The translations under genes and the position numbers were made by a program. A model generated the notes under the pieces. That model made no database searches. It was not told the DNA's origin and saw only the letters and a list, made by a program, of their open reading frames with translations. A stretch of DNA of 6,183 nt from Patescibacteria group bacterium (GTDB taxonomy: Bacteria > Patescibacteriota > Saccharimonadia > Saccharimonadales > CAIOMD01): assembly GCA_030917025.1 (NCBI GenBank), contig JAUPVN010000050.1, forward strand, positions 1-6,183, written 5' to 3'. Shown one piece after another: positions 1 through 4,966 of this stretch (positions are counted from its first letter, which is position 1; each line of letters begins with the position of its first letter).

Positions 1-36
1 ACCTTTAGGCTTATCTACTAAAATATATCCATCCAT
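1..36 (-). CDS. truB: TruB tRNA pseudouridine-55 synthase, N-terminal fragment (cut by window edge)
   Basis: Reading the minus strand from the ATG at 34-36 gives MDGYILVDKPKG, open to the left edge. This closely matches the start of TruB proteins (M-[DN]-G-[IL]-L-[LV]-[DN]-K-P-x-G, followed in the family by a T-S pair that would lie outside the window). TruB makes pseudouridine 55 in the T-loop of tRNAs; its catalytic Asp is not in view. The other nearby ATG (30-32) hits a stop after four codons, so 36 is the likely start. The gene begins 19 bases after the stop of the DHH-like gene on the same strand, and no Shine-Dalgarno site is visible, so it is probably translated from the same transcript. 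In many bacteria a DHH phosphoesterase gene (nrnA type) directly precedes truB, which supports the call despite only 12 visible residues. Confidence 0.8.
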   Translation of the reverse strand, partial: MDGYILVDKPKG

Positions 37-55
37 TAACTAATACTGTAGCACG

Positions 56-2032
56 TTATTGTTGGGGTGGTGGCAACGGGAATGTACCATCTTGAGGTAA
101 TGGCGGTGGTACCGGTGGTGGCGCAGTTTCTGTTGGTGCTGGTAATTGTTGACCTGTTTGAGGATCAAATTTTGGTAAAGCGTCTTCTTTAAGTGGGTCG
201 CTATCTAACGGTACAAAATTTGCTCCAATATTTTGATTTGGTGTTGGGTATTCATCTCCTTTAGAGGCTGATTCTTCTTGGATTTGCTTAACCCGTGCCA
301 ATGCTTCTTCTACTGCATCTTGCTGGTTAACGGTAGTTGCCTCAAAAGCTTCTACCTTTTTGTCTATGGTTTCTAGCGTGTCTTTGTCACTTACTGGAGC
401 GCCAAGTGGTGAATATAGCGGTGATGGCTTAGATTCGGCATCGTCACTTAACTGTGAGCTGGGCGTTGAGGGCACGCTTGGTGCAGCTACAGATTCTGAA
501 TCATCTTGTGTAGATAATAAAGGTGATGTTGTACTAGAGTTTGCGTTATTAGAAGTAGACTCTTTTTCTGTTGGCGATAAAACTGTTTCTTGGTCTTCAT
601 AATTTTGCTCTTGAGCACTAACCGTAGAATTTAAAGCCCCGCCCGCCCGCGGTGGTTCTGTAACAAACTTAGAATAATGTTCTTGTGATGGTGGCTTAAC
701 CTCTGGCAAGGCAGATTCTACATCAGATAGCTTAGAAGCATTATCCAAACCTTGAGGTTGTTCAATTGGTGGCTCCAACACAACACCGGGTTCAGTAGTA
801 ACCTGAGGAGGCTCAATTAATGGCGAAATTGCTGGTACTTCATAAGGTTGTTGCCCTACCTTTGGTTCTTGTGGCAAGGTGGGTTCTTCTTCTGTAACGT
901 CATCAGAACTAGTACTAGTAGCTGTTAAGCTTGGGGTGCTAACTTTTGGCAAGCTTTCGTAATTATCTATGCTGGGTAACTGCTGGTTATCTTGGGCTAA
1001 ACCATTATTTGCCAACGCCACTAAAGAATCTGTTGGTGCTTGTAAAACTGTTTCTTGAGTTTTTTGGTTGGGCTGGTTTGCATTATCATTTGGTGTTTTA
1101 TTTGTAAGACTGCCATTATTATCTATGGCAATTGTATCTTTTGCGCCCCTGTTATCTGACCTAAATGATACTGAATGCTCTAAATCTTTATCATGATCGT
1201 GCCGTAATGATAAAACACCATTATTAACATCGTAACCCTTTTGTTGAGCCTGGGCTTCTTCTGAAGAAATACTTTGCATAGACGTTGGTGTTGCTAATTC
1301 TTCTGCAATTAACTGTTGGTTTGCACCAGCGGCCATAAGCTGAGCACTCATTGTCATAACCCTTGGCGTGGTTCTGTCGTTTCTAAATCTATCTGTTGTG
1401 GCAACAATACCCGTTAAAAAGGCAGTTGCTATTTGTTCATCTATAAGGCTGGGCCCAAAAGAATCACTCACGCTGGTTAGCATTTCACATAAGCTACTAG
1501 CATTTTGATCTTGCCAGTTTATACTGCCAACTTCGCTTATGCTCTCTCCTGCCATTAAGCTAATAACAGTAGCATCATGCAAAATTCTGCCATGTTGCAT
1601 AATTGCTTCATCTAAATGATCTCTGTTGTCTACGCCTAAAGCAACAACAACATCTACATTAAAATCACCTTGGCTAAAATTAAGATCTGCCTCAGATAAG
1701 CTAGTACGATAAGGTGTTATAAATATGCGAACAACGTCATCTTCTACTTTATATCTAAGTTTATCTGCTTTGGTTTTATCTAAAGATACAATAAAATCTT
1801 GTAAAGAATCTGTATTGGTTTCTAATGTTTCTTCTGGCTGTAAAAATTCTAAAGTAGATGGTATTTTACCACTAAAAACAGCTGTAGCATGCTTATGTAA
1901 CTTGTTTAATAACAAAGTTAGCCCAATTGCAGCAGAAAGCTGATCTACAGTAGGGTTAGCACTTACTGTTATTAGCACGTGCTCGGCTTCTTTGATGCGA
2001 TCTACCGCCTGTGATTGTGTGTTGGCATCCAT
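56..2032 (-). CDS. Degenerate DHH-family (NrnA-like) phosphoesterase domain protein with long Pro/Ser/Thr/Gln-rich tail
   Basis: The first ~250 of 658 residues follow the DHH phosphoesterase fold pattern: a motif-I-like segment NPTVDQLSAAIGL (26-38), VVVALGVDNRDHL (128-140), VGSINWQDQNASSLCEML (168-185) and TGIVATTDRFRNDRTTPR (207-224). In active NrnA-type enzymes, which degrade short oligonucleotides or cyclic dinucleotides and pAp, these motifs carry Mn-binding Asp/His residues. Here the motif I His and first Asp read Ser24 and Thr28, the DHH triplet falls on about Met160-Ala161-Gly162, and the motif IV Asp is Thr212. Catalysis is therefore doubtful. The usual DHHA1 domain with its GGH motif is absent. 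Instead residues ~255-658 are low complexity, rich in P, S, T, Q, D and E, with one predicted helix near 555-585 and a polyproline C-terminus (638-656). No signal peptide or membrane segment is seen. The ATG at 2030-2032 lacks a Shine-Dalgarno site. Its position before truB marks it as the positional counterpart of nrnA. Family assignment is fairly sure; function is unknown. Confidence 0.75.
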   Translation of the reverse strand: MDANTQSQAVDRIKEAEHVLITVSANPTVDQLSAAIGLTLLLNKLHKHATAVFSGKIPSTLEFLQPEETLETNTDSLQDFIVSLDKTKADKLRYKVEDDVVRIFITPYRTSLSEADLNFSQGDFNVDVVVALGVDNRDHLDEAIMQHGRILHDATVISLMAGESISEVGSINWQDQNASSLCEMLTSVSDSFGPSLIDEQIATAFLTGIVATTDRFRNDRTTPRVMTMSAQLMAAGANQQLIAEELATPTSMQSISSEEAQAQQKGYDVNNGVLSLRHDHDKDLEHSVSFRSDNRGAKDTIAIDNNGSLTNKTPNDNANQPNQKTQETVLQAPTDSLVALANNGLAQDNQQLPSIDNYESLPKVSTPSLTATSTSSDDVTEEEPTLPQEPKVGQQPYEVPAISPLIEPPQVTTEPGVVLEPPIEQPQGLDNASKLSDVESALPEVKPPSQEHYSKFVTEPPRAGGALNSTVSAQEQNYEDQETVLSPTEKESTSNNANSSTTSPLLSTQDDSESVAAPSVPSTPSSQLSDDAESKPSPLYSPLGAPVSDKDTLETIDKKVEAFEATTVNQQDAVEEALARVKQIQEESASKGDEYPTPNQNIGANFVPLDSDPLKEDALPKFDPQTGQQLPAPTETAPPPVPPPLPQDGTFPLPPPQQ

Positions 2033-2042
2033 AGTTTTATAT

Positions 2043-2048
2043 CTTATA
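2043..2048 (-). promoter_or_regulatory. Possible -10 box for the DHH-like gene
   Basis: On the minus strand TATAAG (5 of 6 to TATAAT) lies 10 bases before the ATG of the DHH-like gene. A poor -35 candidate, TTAGTA, sits 17 bases further upstream. Initiation here would leave a leader of only a few bases. The region is so AT-rich that chance is a real alternative. The gene is divergent from rpsT, so some promoter must lie between 2033 and 2195. Confidence 0.25.
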
Positions 2049-2096
2049 TTTTTGATTTAGAGTAATACTAATAAAACAGTAACACACTAATTATGC

Positions 2097-2119
2097 TTAT
2101 TGCAAGTAAATTATTGCAA
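2097..2119 (+). repeat. Tandem 9-base direct repeat TTATTGCAA at the rpsT promoter
   Basis: TTATTGCAA occurs exactly at 2097-2105 and again at 2111-2119, with a 14-base period. The second copy contains the -35 hexamer of the rpsT promoter. The first copy could be an upstream activator or repressor half-site, or a chance duplication. No regulator is recognisable. Confidence 0.5.
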
Positions 2120-2142
2120 ATCGTACCAGATTAGGATATACT
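2114..2142 (+). promoter_or_regulatory. Sigma70-type promoter of rpsT
   Basis: TTGCAA (-35, 2114-2119) and TATACT (-10, 2137-2142) are separated by exactly 17 bases, the best promoter match in the window. Transcription would start near 2149, giving a leader of about 47 bases that ends in the Shine-Dalgarno site of rpsT. A longer reading of the rpsT frame from a TTG at 2100 would begin upstream of this promoter, so that longer start is rejected. Confidence 0.7.
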
Positions 2143-2185
2143 TGTCGATTGAAGCCAATAATAATTTAGAATACATAGTTAGCGT

Positions 2186-2193
2186 AAGGAGAT
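2186..2193 (+). promoter_or_regulatory. Shine-Dalgarno site of rpsT
   Basis: AAGGAGAT is a near-perfect complement of the 16S rRNA 3' end. The AGGAG core (2187-2191) leaves 4 bases before the ATG at 2196. It fixes the S20 start and is the only strong ribosome binding site in the window. Confidence 0.85.
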
Positions 2194-2195
2194 CC

Positions 2196-2582
2196 ATGCC
2201 AATTATAAAATCAGCCAAAAAGAGAGTTCGAGTTAGCAGCAAGGCTACCATTAGAAACTCCAAAACCAAACGTACCATTAGAGAGTCTGTTAAAGCTTTT
2301 TATAAAGAGCTAGAAACCGGCAAACCCACTTCTGTTGATGCAGCGCACAAAAAAGCAGTTAGCGCCATAGACACTGCTGCTAAAAAGAACGTTATTCACA
2401 AAAATAAGGCTGCTCGCAAAAAGAGCCAGCTAAGTTCTGCCGCAAAAACTGCTGGTGTTAAGCCAACCCCAACTACAAAGGCAAAAAAACCAGCTGTTAA
2501 AAAGGTGGCTCCTAACAAACCTGTTGCTAAAACCAAAGTAGCTAAAAAAGCCCCTGCCAAAAAACCAGCAGCCAAAAAATAA
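2196..2582 (+). CDS. rpsT: Small ribosomal subunit protein S20 (bS20) with extended basic C-terminal tail
   Basis: The protein is 128 residues. Residues 1-85 match bS20: the start MPIIKSAKKRVRVSSKATIR, the central ELETGKPTSVDAAHKKAVSAID (38-59, with a short break from the usual spacing) and the signature KNVIHKNKAARKKSQLS (64-80). S20 binds 16S rRNA early in 30S assembly as a three-helix bundle. The family is usually about 85-90 residues, so residues ~88-128 are an extra tail of K, A, P, V and T with repeated PAKK/AKK units, resembling histone H1 or other CPR ribosomal protein tails. It is probably disordered and RNA-binding (inference). The ATG at 2196 is chosen because of the Shine-Dalgarno site and the homology start; the frame is open further upstream but that stretch is promoter and leader. 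The gene is monocistronic, with its own promoter and terminator, convergent with holA and divergent from the DHH-like gene. Confidence 0.96.
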   Translation: MPIIKSAKKRVRVSSKATIRNSKTKRTIRESVKAFYKELETGKPTSVDAAHKKAVSAIDTAAKKNVIHKNKAARKKSQLSSAAKTAGVKPTPTTKAKKPAVKKVAPNKPVAKTKVAKKAPAKKPAAKK

Positions 2583-2604
2583 GCTAATAATTGCCCCTAC
2601 ATAT

Positions 2605-2629
2605 AACGGCCTAAAATTAGGCCGTTTTT
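2605..2629 (+). terminator. Intrinsic terminator of rpsT, overlapping the holA stop codon
   Basis: AACGGCCTA (2605-2613) pairs perfectly with TAGGCCGTT (2618-2626) around a four-base loop, and a run of five T (2625-2629) follows on the plus strand. It lies 22 bases after the rpsT stop. Its right side contains the holA stop codon (2617-2619, read on the minus strand). On the minus strand the hairpin is not followed by a T run, so it should act mainly on rpsT transcripts. Confidence 0.85.
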
Positions 2630-3555
2630 ATTTGTTTAGTAAGTTCTAGTAGTAAAACCAAAACTCCGCCCTCTGGCTTAACTTTATATGTTTTAATTGC
2701 ATAATCAGCATCAATTGCCACATCTAAAAGCGCAATGATTTGTTTTTTAGATAATTTTTTTGCTAAAGATAGGTTTTTTCTAACAACAAATGGGCTTATT
2801 TTTGCCTGTTTAGCAATATTATCTGGGTTTTCTTCTTTATGGGCCGCTATAACACTTAAAATATAAAGCTGCCAAGTTATCATACCCATCATTGCCTGAG
2901 GCTCTACACCTTGGTCACGCTGCTCTTGATACAATTTAGAAACTGCCGCTACATTACCCTGTATAACCATATCTAGCATAGCAAATACACTACTCTGGGG
3001 AGATGCTGGCACAAAAGACAATATTAGCTCTTTTGTAATTTCAGGATTTACTAGAAAAAGTTTTTGTAGCTCATTTGCTACAAGCAGTTGATTAGGGCCT
3101 ATTCTATCTATAAGCAGTTGCGCATCTGCCCTGTTTAGGGTGGCACCTTGTTGCTTTGCTGTAGAAATTGCCCACTGCACTAATGCAGAGCCATCTAATA
3201 CATCAAATTGTTGCAAATCATCTGCTTGTTTTTTAATATATTTTGTATAATTTAATCTGCTATCTAAAATCCCCTCTACTATAACAAGCTCGGTACTATC
3301 TGCTATTCTATCTACAATTTTCTCTATATTGCTTGCTAAATCTTTATTCTGAGAAACATGCCTTAAAACCACACATCTTTTTGCAGATAAAAACGGCACA
3401 GTAGTTACCGCATCTATACAGCCGTTTAAAGTAAGCGTGTCTGTTTCTAATACATCTAAAGCCATTTGGCCATGCTCTTTTACAAAAGAATCTAGGTAAG
3501 CTCTATAGGCAGCATCTCTTGTTAAGGCGTTTTCTCCAATATATAATCGCAACAT
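2617..3555 (-). CDS. holA: DNA polymerase III subunit delta (clamp-loader wrench)
   Basis: The 312-residue protein follows the HolA family throughout and is slightly short (usual 330-350). It starts MLRLYIGENALTRD, equivalent to the family's 'yGeD' segment, but lacks a Walker A motif, as expected for delta. AVTTVPFLSAKRCVVLRHV (49-67) matches the 'lpFfs.rrlVvl' segment that contacts the sliding clamp. The ELQKL helix (162-166) ends domain II, and FAMLDMVIQG (191-200) with GVEPQAMMGMITWQL (216-230) marks the start of the C-terminal collar domain. The collar continues with ISPFVVRKNLSLAKKLSKKQ (253-272). Delta opens the beta clamp within the clamp loader in the cytoplasm. The ATG at 3553-3555 fits the homology start; no Shine-Dalgarno site is present. 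mutM lies 50 bases upstream on the same strand, so the two may be cotranscribed. The convergent arrangement with rpsT resembles that around holA (yqeN) and rpsT in Bacillus. Confidence 0.93.
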   Translation of the reverse strand: MLRLYIGENALTRDAAYRAYLDSFVKEHGQMALDVLETDTLTLNGCIDAVTTVPFLSAKRCVVLRHVSQNKDLASNIEKIVDRIADSTELVIVEGILDSRLNYTKYIKKQADDLQQFDVLDGSALVQWAISTAKQQGATLNRADAQLLIDRIGPNQLLVANELQKLFLVNPEITKELILSFVPASPQSSVFAMLDMVIQGNVAAVSKLYQEQRDQGVEPQAMMGMITWQLYILSVIAAHKEENPDNIAKQAKISPFVVRKNLSLAKKLSKKQIIALLDVAIDADYAIKTYKVKPEGGVLVLLLELTKQIKTA

Positions 3556-3563
3556 TATTAACT

Positions 3564-3595
3564 AGTATACTTTATTGATGCTTAACTATACTTTA
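3564..3595 (-). promoter_or_regulatory. Possible holA promoter with a 21-base-spaced direct repeat
   Basis: In the 50-base gap between mutM and holA the minus strand carries TAAAGTATA twice (3587-3595 and 3566-3574), 21 bases apart, which is two helical turns. Each copy runs into a -10-like hexamer: TATAGT (3585-3590) and TATACT (3564-3569). The second lies 8 bases before the holA ATG, so initiation there would give an almost leaderless mRNA. No good -35 element is present. The repeat is seen directly; promoter function is inferred. Confidence 0.35.
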
Positions 3596-3605
3596 ATTTT
3601 GTGTA

Positions 3606-4505
3606 TTAAACATACTTTTTTTGGCATTGTATGCAAATATGGGTGCCCCGCCCAGCAACTTTTGTTTTAATAATTATATTGCCACAATTATTTATGCAGG
3701 GTTTGCCCTCTTTTCTAAAAACTTTGGCAAATGTAATATAGCTACCTTTTTTACCTTCTGCATTTACATAATTTTTATCTGTTGAACCACCTTTTTGAAT
3801 ACTTAAATTTAAAACATCTATTATTTCTTTATGTAATTTATTGATATGCTTTTTTGGCACTTTTTTTACCGTGCTTGCAGGGTGAATATTAGCCCCAAAC
3901 AAAGATTCATCGGCATAAATATTACCTATACCCGCTAACACAGATTGGTCTAATAAGGCGGCTTTTATTGTAGTGTTTGGTCTTTTTAATAACCGCTTGT
4001 TTAACAGATCTGCACTAAAAGTGTCTTCTAGCGGCTCTGGCCCAACTTTTACAAAAAATGGTAGAGTTTTAACCTCTGCTGTTGGCATAAATTTCATCCA
4101 GCCAAATTTACGCTGATCGTTAAAATACAATACACTGCCATCGTTAAAAGTTGTTATTACTCTTGTAGATTTATCTGGTAATTGGCCAATTAAACTATCG
4201 TTTGGGTGGCCGGCACCAAAACGATTTTTAGTAGTATTCTTATTTTTTTGTGCACCTACATATACTAACTGCCCTGTCATTTTTAAATGAATAACAAAAG
4301 TATATTTTGTAGATAAATCTATCATTAAAACTTTAGCTCGGCGCCTCACATTAATAACTTTTGCACCATAAGCAAAGCTAGCAATATCGTCTTGGCTGTT
4401 AGGAAAGCTTTTGGGCCAATCAAAACTAATGTTAGTAATTGTTTTACCAACAATTAGCTTATTTAAACCTCTTTTAACTGTTTCTACTTCTGGCAACTCT
4501 GGCAT
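3606..4505 (-). CDS. mutM: Formamidopyrimidine-DNA glycosylase (Fpg/MutM)
   Basis: The enzyme excises oxidised purines such as 8-oxoguanine and FapyG and nicks the abasic site. The N-terminus MPELPEVETVKRGL supplies the catalytic Pro2 (after Met removal), Glu3 and Glu6. Lys58 (RRRAKVL) and the HLKMTG segment (73-78, Met76 as a base-stack filler) follow. NDQRKFGWM (129-137) holds the conserved Arg132 and Phe134, AGIGNIYADE (191-200) is the helix-two-turn-helix DNA-binding signature, and GGSTDKNYVN (239-248) is the lesion-loop region. A C-terminal zinc finger uses Cys270, Cys274, Cys291 and Cys294 with Arg286 before it. At 299 residues it is longer than the usual ~270; much of the excess lies between HLKMTG and PDKSTRV (about 79-110), where an RFGAGHP-containing loop is inserted. 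The first zinc pair is C-x3-C instead of the usual C-x2-C. No Shine-Dalgarno site precedes the ATG; a weak -10-like TAAACT (4512-4517) sits 6 bases upstream. Confidence 0.96.
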   Translation of the reverse strand: MPELPEVETVKRGLNKLIVGKTITNISFDWPKSFPNSQDDIASFAYGAKVINVRRRAKVLMIDLSTKYTFVIHLKMTGQLVYVGAQKNKNTTKNRFGAGHPNDSLIGQLPDKSTRVITTFNDGSVLYFNDQRKFGWMKFMPTAEVKTLPFFVKVGPEPLEDTFSADLLNKRLLKRPNTTIKAALLDQSVLAGIGNIYADESLFGANIHPASTVKKVPKKHINKLHKEIIDVLNLSIQKGGSTDKNYVNAEGKKGSYITFAKVFRKEGKPCINNCGNIIIKTKVAGRGTHICIQCQKKYV

Positions 4506-4571
4506 ACTAACAGTTTACAACACATATAGAAATCCCAAAACAAAACTACCACTTAAGAGCGCGCCCTGACT

Positions 4572-4643
4572 GCATAAAAACACTGTTTTACTTCGCACCA
4601 TATCTACGGATATGCTTTATCGCAAAAACAGATGTTTTTATAC
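4572..4643 (+). other. Long imperfect hairpin with cUACGg tetraloop in the mutM / DciA-like intergenic region
   Basis: The outer stem pairs 4574-4582 with 4633-4641 (9 bp). After a single bulged A (4632) it continues as 4583-4589 with 4625-4631 (7 bp). An internal loop of about 9 and 10 bases follows, then CATATC (4599-4604) pairs with GATATG (4609-4614) around TACG. In plus-strand RNA this is a C-G-closed UNCG tetraloop, an unusually stable RNA cap; the minus strand would show CGTA instead. The outer arms are also each palindromic: AAAACA-C-TGTTTT (4577-4589) and AAAAACA-GA-TGTTTTT (4624-4639). So the element may be a structured RNA, a pair of operator boxes, or a small palindromic repeat. 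It is not a typical terminator, since no plus-strand gene lies upstream and no clean T run follows the stem. In the rest of the 224-base gap I see only a possible -10 box before the next gene. Confidence 0.6.
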
Positions 4644-4712
4644 TAGTCATATATCACCCATAATTTGGCCCTTTTGATTTGAGATTGCTATATCCCAAAA
4701 AATTTATGCAAA

Positions 4713-4721
4713 TGTTATAGT
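4713..4721 (+). promoter_or_regulatory. Possible extended -10 promoter of the DciA-like gene
   Basis: TGTTATAGT fits the extended -10 pattern TGnTATAAT with one mismatch in the hexamer. It ends 8 bases before the ATG at 4730, so transcription would begin about at the start codon. No well-spaced -35 element or Shine-Dalgarno site is present. Confidence 0.4.
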
Positions 4722-4729
4722 AATGATGT

Positions 4730-4966
4730 ATGGATAGTATAAAAGATCTTTTGCAGAACAAAAATCTAGATGAACCAACAGAAATTACTGCAATACGTAG
4801 CTATTGTGAATCTGTTTTAAGTTTTACTCCTAAAATTAACGTAAATAACGATATTATTTGGGTAGCTGCACCAAACGGCATATTAGCAACAGAACTACGT
4901 ATGCGCCAAAACGAGGTTATAGAACGCTGCGGCCTTACCAAAAAACTCCGTATTAAGGTTGGGTAA
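4730..4966 (+). CDS. Small DciA/DUF721-like protein
   Basis: This 78-residue protein resembles the C-terminal core of DUF721. The strand-helix-strand stretch IIWVAAPNGILATELRMRQ (42-60) parallels the family's 'LvVrvdsspwaqeLrllq' segment, followed by NEVIERCGL (61-69) and the closing strand KLRIKVG (72-78), which matches the usual '+irfrvG' ending. DciA proteins carrying this domain bind the replicative helicase DnaB and help load it on DNA. They are normally larger (about 100-190 residues), so this would be a minimal single-domain form lacking the family's upstream Trp motif. The ATG at 4730 is chosen because the two ATGs just before it (4723, 4726) are in other frames. It is divergent from mutM and its last 14 bases overlap the end of the convergent alpha/beta hydrolase gene. 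Similarity was judged by eye, so another small KH-like protein remains possible. Confidence 0.6.
   Translation: MDSIKDLLQNKNLDEPTEITAIRSYCESVLSFTPKINVNNDIIWVAAPNGILATELRMRQNEVIERCGLTKKLRIKVG

Noticed and set aside
360..602. Plus-strand open frame of 80 codons
   Set aside because: It is antisense to the low-complexity tail of the DHH-like gene; its Ser/Val/Gly-rich composition mirrors the opposite strand, and no ribosome binding site or homology is seen.
1725..1943. Plus-strand open frame of 72 codons
   Set aside because: Antisense shadow of the conserved DHH-like domain, with no start signals or recognisable motif.
2100..2195. In-frame TTG extension of rpsT adding 32 residues at the N-terminus
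   Set aside because: The stretch contains the rpsT promoter and Shine-Dalgarno site, and S20 homology begins exactly at the ATG at 2196.
4590..4624. dif-like XerC/XerD recombination site suggested by TTCGCACC and the central dyad
   Set aside because: The XerD-side arm (TTATGTTAAAT-like) is absent, and the dyad is better explained by a hairpin with a UNCG loop.
4574..4641. Integron attC-like site, because of the bulged A in a long imperfect palindrome
   Set aside because: No GTTRRRY / RYYYAAC boundary boxes, no integrase and no cassette structure nearby.
4931..4958. CCTTA...TAAGG inverted repeat as terminator for the minus-strand hydrolase operon
   Set aside because: Only 5 bp of stem with a large loop and no following T run; it lies inside the DciA-like coding region.
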